Made by a program: the position numbers and the translations under genes. The notes beneath the pieces were generated by a model that searched no databases, was not told the DNA's origin, and worked only from the letters and a program-made list of their open reading frames with translations. Of a stretch of DNA of 29,264 bases, positions 8,486 through 14,948 are shown one piece after another. Source of the DNA: Gammaproteobacteria bacterium (GTDB lineage: Bacteria; Pseudomonadota; Gammaproteobacteria; Steroidobacterales; Steroidobacteraceae); contig JAQGOE010000130.1 of the NCBI GenBank assembly GCA_028293725.1, positions 1 through 29,264 of the forward strand. The letters run 5' to 3'. Numbering within the stretch: position 1 is the first letter of the stretch; each line of letters starts with the position of its first letter.

Positions 8486-8599
8486 ACGCTCGTCCGCAGC
8501 CAATCCCCGCAGCTGCTCGGTTTCGCTGACATCTCTCATACGCGGCCGGCCTTCGTGAAGCGACCCTCGCCCGCAAAAAAGTATTCTTAACAGAATCTA

Positions 8600-8627
8600 T
8601 TGAAATTCGCCGTCCCCTCCCTACCTT
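8600..8627 (+). promoter_or_regulatory. Putative promoter shared in sequence with the one at 983
   Basis: TTGAAA at 8600-8605, a 16-base spacer containing TTCGCCGT, then TACCTT at 8622-8627. It has the same architecture and similar spacer as 983-1010. It lies 50 bases ahead of the 90-residue gene. Confidence 0.5.
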
Positions 8628-8677
8628 CCCCGGCGCATCGAACACGGGCAACTACTCGGCAAGGAGGTGACCGCAAC

Positions 8678-8950
8678 ATGGTTGACCGAGGCCCTACCGG
8701 GTCCGCTCCCAGCGGGTTGACGGTGATTCGTTGGCGCCTGGATATTGCCCGCTCGTGCATCGATCGGGTGGCAGCTTCCCAGCCCCAGCCCGACGGAGAC
8801 TATTTGGAGCGGGCGCAGCTAACCTATCAATCCGTTCTGGAAATTCTGCCGCGTGCGCAGCTGAGCGACTCGCAGCGTGCGCAGATACAGGCGGAACTGT
8901 CTTCCTTGAACGAACGCCTGATCGCGTTCGGCAGGCGCCTAGGCGAGTAA
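8678..8950 (+). CDS. Small helical protein of unknown function, 90 residues
   Basis: The ATG at 8678 is preceded by AAGGAGGTGA, an almost perfect ribosome site, which fixes the start and argues strongly for translation. The protein is predicted to be mostly helical: RWRLDIARSCIDRVAA, then LERAQLTYQSVLEILPRAQL, then SQRAQIQAELSSLNERLIAF. It is cytoplasmic with no membrane segment and ends in RRLGE. It could form a small coiled-coil bundle. I do not recognise the family. It has its own promoter-like element, and its proximity to hsp20 suggests a stress context, though that is inference only. Confidence 0.7.
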   Translation: MVDRGPTGSAPSGLTVIRWRLDIARSCIDRVAASQPQPDGDYLERAQLTYQSVLEILPRAQLSDSQRAQIQAELSSLNERLIAFGRRLGE

Positions 8951-9019
8951 AGCAGTTATAGGGACACCTTCGAGCGTGCGTGACGGGTGCGTAGCCGGCG
9001 CTTCCACCCGCGCGCTCGC

Positions 9020-9253
9020 TCACGACCCCGCATTTCGACGCTCGCCGCGGATATTCATGGCCGCGAGGCAGATCTGGAGCACCATCAAGGCATACGCCGC
9101 CGTATGCCAACCCCACACGATCCACAGCGCATTACTGACGAGAAACAGCCAGAACCCCGCTCTTCGGCGTGCGGGGCTGCGCGATGCCACACACCACGCA
9201 GCCACCACGGTCACTGACATAGCGGGCCACTGTACCCAGTCCAGAAGAGTCAT
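9020..9253 (-). CDS. Small inner-membrane protein, about three TM segments
   Basis: A 77-residue protein with hydrophobic stretches at about 6-22 (VQWPAMSVTVVAAWCVA), 32-50 (AGFWLFLVSNALWIVWGW) and 52-66 (TAAYALMVLQICLAAM). It ends in the basic NIRGERRNAGS. The RRRAGFWLFLVSNALWIVWG...ALMVLQ..LAAMNIRG pattern resembles small uncharacterised membrane proteins found across proteobacteria. The ribosome site (GGTGAG) is weak but present. No function is known to me. It lies tail-to-tail with the 90-residue gene. Confidence 0.65.
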   Translation of the reverse strand: MTLLDWVQWPAMSVTVVAAWCVASRSPARRRAGFWLFLVSNALWIVWGWHTAAYALMVLQICLAAMNIRGERRNAGS

Positions 9254-9290
9254 CCGGAACTCACCGGCGACCTGACAGTGAGTGAAGCGT

Positions 9291-9794
9291 CTATTTCGTG
9301 TTCATCAGTTCTTTCTTACGGGCGGCGAGTTGCTCTCCCAAGGCCTTCAGGTCCATGTCAGATTGGCGCGCCTCTGCAAACATCCCACCCCGCCGCTCCT
9401 CTTCGTTGACGTGGTGTTTGATCATCTCCGACAACACTTTGACCTTCGCATCGTAATAGTCATCGTCCGGCCCGGAACCTTCGATCTCCGCGATCAGCTT
9501 TTTCGCACCCGCGTGCTCGACTTCGGCCTCATGGTGCGTATTCTTATCGTCCGTCGCTTCCAGGAAGGCCGGATAGAAGATTTCTTCCTCGATCTGAGTA
9601 TGTACCTGCAGCGCCTTACAGATCTGCGCCGCCAACTTCTGCTTACGCGCGCTCGCGTTGGTCGCCTCGAAGGCCTCGAACCATTCCTCAACCTGGCGGT
9701 GATCCGCTTTCAGGACCCCGATCGCATCTTGAAGTGCCAACGCCTTCGAGCGCCCTCCTTTGGGTGCTTTTTTCTTCGCTGTTGCCATTGTCAT
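9291..9794 (-). CDS. HHE hemerythrin-domain protein
   Basis: A 167-residue soluble protein. A Lys/Ala-rich N-terminus (MTMATAKKKAPKGGRSK) precedes a four-helix hemerythrin fold at about residues 22-150. Candidate di-iron ligands are visible in order: KADHRQVE, the helix VHTQIEEEIFYP (HxxxE), EAEVEHAGAKKLI, and MIKHHVNEEERRG (HHxxEE). Such proteins bind O2, NO or iron, or act in oxidative-stress defence; the specific role here is unknown. The ATG at 9794 and a second one two codons later share a GGGAG ribosome site. A second, differently built hemerythrin lies at 19990-20586. Confidence 0.9.
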   Translation of the reverse strand: MTMATAKKKAPKGGRSKALALQDAIGVLKADHRQVEEWFEAFEATNASARKQKLAAQICKALQVHTQIEEEIFYPAFLEATDDKNTHHEAEVEHAGAKKLIAEIEGSGPDDDYYDAKVKVLSEMIKHHVNEEERRGGMFAEARQSDMDLKALGEQLAARKKELMNTK

Positions 9795-9963
9795 CTGACT
9801 CCCATCACGCGCGGGGTGCGCTTCAGCCGAGCATAGCTTTACCAGGGGCGTAGGGGATTTCGGCGATTCCTAAATGCGTGTCAGCGCTTTCCTACCACCC
9901 CGACGAACTTCTTGCCTTTTCGTGCGTTTAGAAACTTGGCGGTAGCGGCACGCGGAGGACACA

Positions 9964-10194
9964 GTGGAACAGCGGTGGGGCCAGAGAAAACCAGCCAATC
10001 AACGGGTGTGTGTTTTCACGATCGTCGCCGCTCAGGTCGTGCGCAAAACTGCGGAAGGATTGGGTCTCGAATGGTGCGAACCCGTCCCAACACTGGTGGA
10101 CGCCTTGGCGACGACACCCTCTTCAGGTGACTCGCGCCCCCTCACCACATCGACCCTGGCCCGCGAGACCGCCGATGCCGTTGGAGACCGCTGA
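9964..10194 (+). CDS. Small protein coupled to the cupin gene, 76 residues
   Basis: A GTG start at 9964 follows GGAGG with a five-base gap. The stop TGA at 10192-10194 abuts the cupin ATG (TGAATG), so the two are probably translationally coupled. The N-terminus EQRWGQRKPANQRVCVFT faintly resembles the RxxxR entry of PilZ domains, and TAEGLGLEW fits the next strand. The rest does not, so this could be a decayed or truncated PilZ-like domain. I do not assign a function. Confidence 0.5.
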   Translation: MEQRWGQRKPANQRVCVFTIVAAQVVRKTAEGLGLEWCEPVPTLVDALATTPSSGDSRPLTTSTLARETADAVGDR

Positions 10195-10539
10195 ATGAAG
10201 CACAAGAAACTCAGATTCGGTCAGGGCTTTCGGGTCTCACTGGGCAACCGTCGCTCTCAGGCCGCCGAGATGGTCATCCCACCCGGTGATGCCGAAGGAG
10301 ATCCGCGTAATCGTCATCGAGGCGCTGATCAGTGGCTCTTCGTCATATCCGGTCGAGGGGTAGCGACCCTCAACGGCAAGCGAGTTACCCTCGAGGCGGG
10401 CTCGCTGCTCCTCATCGAACACAAAGATCGACACGAGATCAAAAATACGGGCAAGGGATTACTCAAGACCCTAAATGTCTACGTGCCGCCCGCTTACACC
10501 AAGAGCGGCAATGAGCTACCCGCTGCGAAACCCGATTAG
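10195..10539 (+). CDS. Cupin-domain protein
   Basis: A 114-residue single-domain cupin (cupin_2 type). Conserved features are the first motif around PGDAEGDPRNRHRGADQWLF (metal-ligand positions) and the glycine turn ISGRGVATLNGK. The second motif is AGSLLLIEHKDRHEIKNTG, with a histidine at the usual ligand place. It probably binds a divalent metal and a small ligand; enzymatic versus sensory role cannot be read from sequence. The start follows directly on the stop of the 76-residue gene with no separate ribosome site. This suggests coupling. Confidence 0.85.
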   Translation: MKHKKLRFGQGFRVSLGNRRSQAAEMVIPPGDAEGDPRNRHRGADQWLFVISGRGVATLNGKRVTLEAGSLLLIEHKDRHEIKNTGKGLLKTLNVYVPPAYTKSGNELPAAKPD

Positions 10540-10664
10540 CCCGCTCACGCCGCGGGACCTTTACTGCAGGAGCGAATGTTGCTCCATGACACCCGGGACC
10601 CGGCGCTGGCGCGACCCGGGCAAAACTCGGTAGTGGCGACCGATCTTTGACGGTGCAAAATGAC

Positions 10665-10865
10665 ATGACCCCCTCAGAAAAACACACCAGCCCGCATCCC
10701 GGCACATCGGGAGAGTCCGCGACCCCCGGCAAACCCAAAGACAGTGGCAGCCGGCAGCAGACCCATCCTGACCAGAGCTCACAAACGGGTTCACCCCAGT
10801 CGGACCGCGAACACACTCATCGCGGCGGGTCACCAATGGGACCGAAGCCGCCAGGCGCCAAGTAG
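10665..10865 (+). CDS. Small hydrophilic, disordered protein (doubtful)
   Basis: A 66-residue frame from the ATG at 10665 (a TTG at 10647 is an alternative) rich in Ser, Gly, Pro, Gln and Thr, ending GGSPMGPKPPGAK. It would be fully disordered. Similar short Pro/Gln-rich proteins occur in proteobacterial stress regions, but no ribosome site is convincing. The call is tentative. Confidence 0.35.
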   Translation: MTPSEKHTSPHPGTSGESATPGKPKDSGSRQQTHPDQSSQTGSPQSDREHTHRGGSPMGPKPPGAK

Positions 10866-11063
10866 CCTCGCGCTGCTCGCCCGCGCCGAGCGCGGCTCGA
10901 GCCCACGACGGTAGAGGGGCCCGCTGCGGGCGTGACGCCCTCGTACAGGAATGTGTCTCACGATCTTTTCGCATCGACGCTGGAGAGTAACTCGTAACAT
11001 CTTATAAGATCGCCTCCGTCGAGTTGAGGCGCCATTTGAAAACCTCCGGGCGGATATCACGCT
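10866..11063. other. Intergenic region with a 12-base palindrome
   Basis: The perfect palindrome ATCTTATAAGAT lies at 10999-11010, about 55 bases ahead of the 126-residue gene. It could be an operator or overlap a -10 element. Nothing else was seen here. Confidence 0.35.
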
Positions 11064-11444
11064 ATGTTATTTCTGAGGTTCCGGAACTCTGCTGCCAGCT
11101 GGACAATCGGGCCTGCAGCGTCGCTCGAGTTTCGTGGCGCCGAGCTGTTCTTCCCCGATTCCGCCGCGCCCGTGGCCCGATTCGAGGGTGGTGGCTGGAC
11201 CCAGGACGGCAAGCGTTGTCCGAATGTCGAATGTCGCTCGATGCTGTCGATACACTTCGAGGACAACAAAGGCGGAGCCGGACCAGTGATCGCGTTGCGG
11301 ACGGCGTTCTACTTGCGAGGGGTTTACGCATTCGCGGGGCGAGAGCGTATCGCGAAGTTGGACCCCGTCGCCGGAGCCTGGCGGCGGACCAACACCCAAG
11401 AGCATTGGCACCGAATGCGCGTCGTGCCCGCTCCACGGGTTTAA
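11064..11444 (+). CDS. Hypothetical protein, 126 residues
   Basis: The ATG at 11064 is the first start after an in-frame stop; the ribosome site is weak (GGCGGA nine bases upstream). Composition and strand pattern look coding: SWTIGPAASLEFRGAELFFP, then ARFEGGGWTQDGKRCPNVEC, then SMLSIHFEDN. Two cysteines sit close together (CPNVEC). It seems to be mostly beta structure with no membrane segment. I recognise no family. The opposite-strand frames over the same bases look like shadows, being Arg-rich without motifs. Confidence 0.5.
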   Translation: MLFLRFRNSAASWTIGPAASLEFRGAELFFPDSAAPVARFEGGGWTQDGKRCPNVECRSMLSIHFEDNKGGAGPVIALRTAFYLRGVYAFAGRERIAKLDPVAGAWRRTNTQEHWHRMRVVPAPRV

Positions 11445-11520
11445 CTTTTAGATCTTGCTTTACTAAACAATCCCCTCAAAGGTGCACCGCAGCCAGTATT
11501 GGCCGCAGTGCAATGCACGC

Positions 11521-11536
11521 CCGGCCAGACGGCCGG
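11521..11536. terminator. Hairpin after the 126-residue gene (possible terminator)
   Basis: CCGGCC and GGCCGG form a 6-bp stem with a 4-base loop, 77 bases past the stop codon. No T-run follows. The call is tentative. Confidence 0.3.
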
Positions 11537-11547
11537 CTGAGAGTGTT

Positions 11548-11725
11548 GGGAACGGGACATGCTACTAAGCGCCGGCGTACGAACGTAGGGCCTGCCGCCC
11601 GGTCACGGCCGCGCCATTCGTCGCCCGGGGGACCTCAGATGTCAGATTCCGCGCGCTTTGCGCTTATTGCCAACAACGTGGCCGTCGGCGATGGCACTCG
11701 GACCCGATGAAGCGTCCTCTTCAAC
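11548..11725 (+). repeat. Diverged duplicate of the crp leader/start and of the hyp-end/flavoprotein-start junction
   Basis: Bases 11548-11662 align with 23346-23458, the leader and first nine codons of the Crp/Fnr gene. Both open with GGGAACGGGACATGCT, and both contain the start codon and GCGCGCTTTGCGCT-like bases. Bases 11666-11722 then align, at roughly 85 percent by eye, with 24455-24511, the last codons of the 99-residue gene plus the bases after it. The roughly 1-kb middle of the source region is absent here. A conserved hairpin, GGGC-CTGCC-GCCC, sits at 11588-11600. Confidence 0.8.
11639..11710 (+). pseudogene. 23-codon chimeric leader ORF (crp start fused to hyp end)
   Basis: The in-frame reading is MSDSARFAL followed by IANNVAVGDGTRTR and TGA. 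The first nine residues equal the start of the Crp/Fnr protein at 23436. The remaining fourteen match the end of the 99-residue protein (IANSLAAGGGSRAR). It has its own GGGGGA ribosome site, and its stop overlaps the flavoprotein ATG (ATGA). It may still serve to deliver ribosomes to the next gene. Confidence 0.7.
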
Positions 11726-12717
11726 CTCCCACCGCGCGCCCTCAGCAGAACGTTTGGGACGTAGTGATTGTCGGAGGAGGACCCGCCGGCCTCAGTGCGG
11801 CGCTGGTCCTGGCACGCGCCTGTAGACGGATCCTCGTTTGTGATAGCGGCACCCCCCGCAACCGTCCGTCCAAGGCGATTTACAGCTTTCTGACACGCGA
11901 CGGCATCCCTCCTGATGACTTTCGCCGCGCGGCGCAGCTGGAGCTACGGCGCTATCCCAACGTGTCGCATATCGAAGCTGAAGTCGGGCATGCCGAGCGC
12001 CGCGCGGATGGAAGCTTCGCGATCCGGGCAGGGCGACGGAACATCTCCAGTCGTAAACTTCTCCTAGCCAGCGGTGTAGTCGATCAGTTGCCGAAAATCC
12101 GTGGAATTGAGGCGCTTTTTGGCACCAGCGTATTTCAATGTCCTTACTGTGACGGCTGGGAGCTGCGCGGCGCGGCCATCGCCGTCTACGGAAAGCGGCA
12201 GCGTGGATTTGAGATGGCACGCGCCCTCACTTCCTGGACCAATGACCTCGTTTTGTGTTCGGACGGCCCGTCCGGCTTGTCCGCCGCGAACAGAAGCAAG
12301 CTCCAGAGCAATAAAATCAGGCTTTACGAACAGCCGCTGGCCCGCCTGAGAGGCGCGCACGGCAAGTTGCAAACGATCGAGTTCAAAGACGGCACGACGT
12401 TGGCGCGCACCGCGCTGTTTTTCGACACAGCGTGCACCGAGCAGTCGAAACTCGCGGCATCCCTGGGTTGTCAGTTCAACCGGCGCGGCGGCATCCGTTG
12501 CGGCCAGTACGAGGCCACCAGCGTCCCCGGCGTGTTTGTCGCCGGCAATATCATCAAGGACGTCCAACTCTCGATCGTGGCGGCCGCGGAGGGCGCCCGC
12601 GCCGCGTTCGGTATCAATCGATCTCTCACTAGGGAGGATTTCGAGCACCAGGCTTCCGGTGTCCGACGCATCGAGCACCCGTCGATGCAGCGGCCGCTCA
12701 CCGAATTACCTCGGTAA
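11707..12717 (+). CDS. Thioredoxin-reductase-like NAD(P)/FAD oxidoreductase
   Basis: A 336-residue two-dinucleotide-binding flavoprotein. FAD is bound by DVVIVGGGPAGLSAAL (GGGPAG at residues 23-28) with the acidic end of strand 2 at LVCDSGTPRN. The redox-active pair is CPYC at 145-148 (FQCPYCDGWE), where thioredoxin reductases have CATC. The second Rossmann region, AIAVYGKRQRGFEMARAL, has an altered GxGxxG, so NAD(P)H binding may be weak or unusual. The end includes GVFVAGNI, the conserved FAD-contact GD/GN motif. It probably reduces a disulfide or acts as a stress flavoenzyme. The start overlaps the chimeric leader (ATGA) and has no clean ribosome site of its own. This suggests coupled translation. 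It is convergent with malQ, 34 bases away. Confidence 0.88.
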   Translation: MKRPLQPPTARPQQNVWDVVIVGGGPAGLSAALVLARACRRILVCDSGTPRNRPSKAIYSFLTRDGIPPDDFRRAAQLELRRYPNVSHIEAEVGHAERRADGSFAIRAGRRNISSRKLLLASGVVDQLPKIRGIEALFGTSVFQCPYCDGWELRGAAIAVYGKRQRGFEMARALTSWTNDLVLCSDGPSGLSAANRSKLQSNKIRLYEQPLARLRGAHGKLQTIEFKDGTTLARTALFFDTACTEQSKLAASLGCQFNRRGGIRCGQYEATSVPGVFVAGNIIKDVQLSIVAAAEGARAAFGINRSLTREDFEHQASGVRRIEHPSMQRPLTELPR

Positions 12718-12751
12718 AGGGTCTGCGACGGCACTGCCCACCACCGATCGC

Positions 12752-14920
12752 TTACCTTCGCCTACGTTCGGCCGCAAAAATCGCCGCGATGTCTTTGAAC
12801 CGGGCACGACCGACCAACTCCTCGAGACTCACCGACAACCGCCGGCGCCAGTTGGGATACTCGCTGCCGGTACTGGGCACGTTGACCGGATCTGCCTCAT
12901 CTGTAAGGTCGTCGAGTTGAGTCATCGCGAGAACACTCTGCGCCCGGGCCAAGTAGATGTGAGCGGCCCGCACGATTAGTTCGACATCGGGCTCGGCTGT
13001 CGGATCGATCAGCCGCTCGCGTCGGAACGCCTGCAGAAGCTGGGCCCGATCCCGCTGACGTAAGGCCCTCTGGCGGGCAGCTTCCTCCGGCGCGGGAAAC
13101 AATCCGAGCCGCTCCTTTAATTCGATATCACGTCCCTCCCACCAGCCACGCAGAGTCGGCAAGTCGTGACTCCCGGAAACGGCGAGGGACCTCGCGGGAT
13201 AGTCGGGCGGTGAAATGAATTCTCCGGTCGTCAACTCCTGCTCGAACAACAAGACCCGATAGGAAAGAATCCCCGCATTGCTCATTCGCTGGCGGAAGCC
13301 CTCCGGCACCGTGCCGAGATCTTCGCCGACTACCATGCATTGGTTGCGATGGCTCTCCAGCGCCAGGATTCCGAGGAGATCTTCCAACGGGTACTGGACA
13401 TACGCGCCTTCGGCTGGGGTTGCGCCGTGCGGGACCCAGTAAAGCTGCTGTAGCCCCATCGCGTGATCGATCCGCAAGCCCCCGGCCGAGCGCATGTTCG
13501 CGCGGATGAGATCAATAAAACTTCGGTACCCCTCTTCATAAAGAGCGTGCGGATTGAATGGCGGCAGACCCCAGTCCTGCCCCGCCGGATTATGGATGTC
13601 AGGAGGAGCACCGACCTGTGCCCCCGATACGACCGCCTGAGAGTTGATCCAGGTTTCCGCACCGGCGAGGTCAGCACCTACAGCAAGATCGCGATACAAA
13701 CCGATCCGCATTCCACTCTCGGTAGCCGCCCGCTGCACGGTGGCGAGTTGATCGTGCGCCACCCACTGCAACCAGGCGAGAAAATCCAGCCGGCCGCCTT
13801 GCTCGCGCGCGAATTCTCGCACCGCGGACGAGTTCACATCCCGATACTCTACTGGCCAACACGCCCAGTTCGCGTGCGCCGGATCCTCACGCGCGAAATG
13901 CTCGCGCAATGCCAAAAAGAGGCAACTCTGTGCCAGGAGAGTGCCGTGCTGGCGCTTGAAAGTCTCGAAAGCGCGCCAACGGCTGCGGTCAGTCGAGGTC
14001 CGACACGCCTCGAACAGCAACTCCAGCGCTTCCATCTTGAGCGGCGCGACGGTTGCGTAATCCACCCATTCGCTCGCACGACAGGCCTCCAGCTTACGTC
14101 GAAACTCCGCAGATGCGATCAGCTCTCGCGCCCCAACCGATTCGCGCAGCTCCGGCAGCGCGCTTACATCGATGTAGAGCACATTCAGCAGCAGACGACT
14201 CGCGGGCGAGTAGGGGCTTGCCCGCTCCGGGTCATCGGTAAAAAGGGCGTGCAGCGGATTCAACCCGATCACACTGGCACCCTTCCCCGCCCCGAGGGCA
14301 ACGAGCTTGCCCAGGTCGCCAAAGTCTCCGATGCCCCAGTTCTCGGCCGACCGTAACAAGTACAACTGAGCTGCAACTCCCCAAAGCCGCTCCCCGCCGT
14401 CTAACTCGGGGAACCAGCATTCGATAGGAGTGACAATGAAGCTCATGGTGTACCCGCCCGGGTTCACGACCAGGGTGTGGTAGCCCATCGGCACGTCCAC
14501 ATCCAGCCTCAGGCGGCGTCGTTCGAGCGCACGCCCGTGCGCCGAGCGCTCAGCGGTCAGCGCTAACTCCGTAAAAGCCAGCTCGCCCGCGAATTCAGCG
14601 CCGTTTTCCAGAGTCAGTTGCCAACCTATCCTCCCCACATTTGTGGGAAGCACAATGTCAACGGCCAGAGGATCAATGCCCCTTCTCAAAATTTTGACCG
14701 GCGGTAAAGGGCGGTCCCAAGCGGCTCGATCGAGCGCCTGATTGGCCTCTTCTACCTGAGCGCCGTCGCCGGCGTGAACTCCCATCGCCTCGAGGAGTCG
14801 ACGCTGCGTGGAGGCGCTCGTGCGCACCAGGTTACCGCGCGCGTCGCGAAAGTCGGGCGCTATTCCCATCCTTCGCGCCAGCTCCTGCAAAGCGGGTGTC
14901 GCCACCTCGCGGCCGTTCAT
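12752..14920 (-). CDS. malQ: 4-alpha-glucanotransferase (amylomaltase, GH77)
   Basis: A 722-residue enzyme that transfers alpha-1,4-glucan segments between maltooligosaccharides, releasing glucose. Length fits the long bacterial MalQ with an N-terminal extra domain (residues about 1-140). The GH77 barrel shows LLRSAENWGIGDFGDL, the conserved INPLHAL-type segment, and VGAPPDIHNPAGQDWGLPPF. The nucleophile Asp485 is in GLRIDHAMG, the acid/base Glu533 in VVGEDLGTVP, and SHDLPTLRGWW follows. I chose the ATG at 14920 (MNGREVATPALQELARRMGI). Upstream starts at 14968 or 14977 would overlap the kinase gene, and the ribosome site is poor for all. It follows the maltokinase-like gene in the same orientation, probably one operon. 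It likely trims or rebuilds glucans handled by TreY/TreZ. Confidence 0.92.
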   Translation of the reverse strand: MNGREVATPALQELARRMGIAPDFRDARGNLVRTSASTQRRLLEAMGVHAGDGAQVEEANQALDRAAWDRPLPPVKILRRGIDPLAVDIVLPTNVGRIGWQLTLENGAEFAGELAFTELALTAERSAHGRALERRRLRLDVDVPMGYHTLVVNPGGYTMSFIVTPIECWFPELDGGERLWGVAAQLYLLRSAENWGIGDFGDLGKLVALGAGKGASVIGLNPLHALFTDDPERASPYSPASRLLLNVLYIDVSALPELRESVGARELIASAEFRRKLEACRASEWVDYATVAPLKMEALELLFEACRTSTDRSRWRAFETFKRQHGTLLAQSCLFLALREHFAREDPAHANWACWPVEYRDVNSSAVREFAREQGGRLDFLAWLQWVAHDQLATVQRAATESGMRIGLYRDLAVGADLAGAETWINSQAVVSGAQVGAPPDIHNPAGQDWGLPPFNPHALYEEGYRSFIDLIRANMRSAGGLRIDHAMGLQQLYWVPHGATPAEGAYVQYPLEDLLGILALESHRNQCMVVGEDLGTVPEGFRQRMSNAGILSYRVLLFEQELTTGEFISPPDYPARSLAVSGSHDLPTLRGWWEGRDIELKERLGLFPAPEEAARQRALRQRDRAQLLQAFRRERLIDPTAEPDVELIVRAAHIYLARAQSVLAMTQLDDLTDEADPVNVPSTGSEYPNWRRRLSVSLEELVGRARFKDIAAIFAAERRRR

Positions 14921-14948
14921 GATCGGCCGCCGGCCCGAGGAACCGATG

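Noticed and set aside
10561..10974. Minus-strand frame of 137 codons
   Set aside because: Cys/Arg-rich composition without ribosome site or domain; antisense to the disordered-protein candidate.
11024..11710. Plus-strand frame of 228 codons over the hypothetical gene and crp scar
   Set aside because: Arg-rich first part is out of frame with the better 126-residue gene. Only its last 23 codons (the chimeric leader) have support.
13463..14356. Plus-strand frame of 297 codons inside malQ
   Set aside because: It is a shadow of a gene with intact GH77 catalytic motifs, and has no ribosome site.
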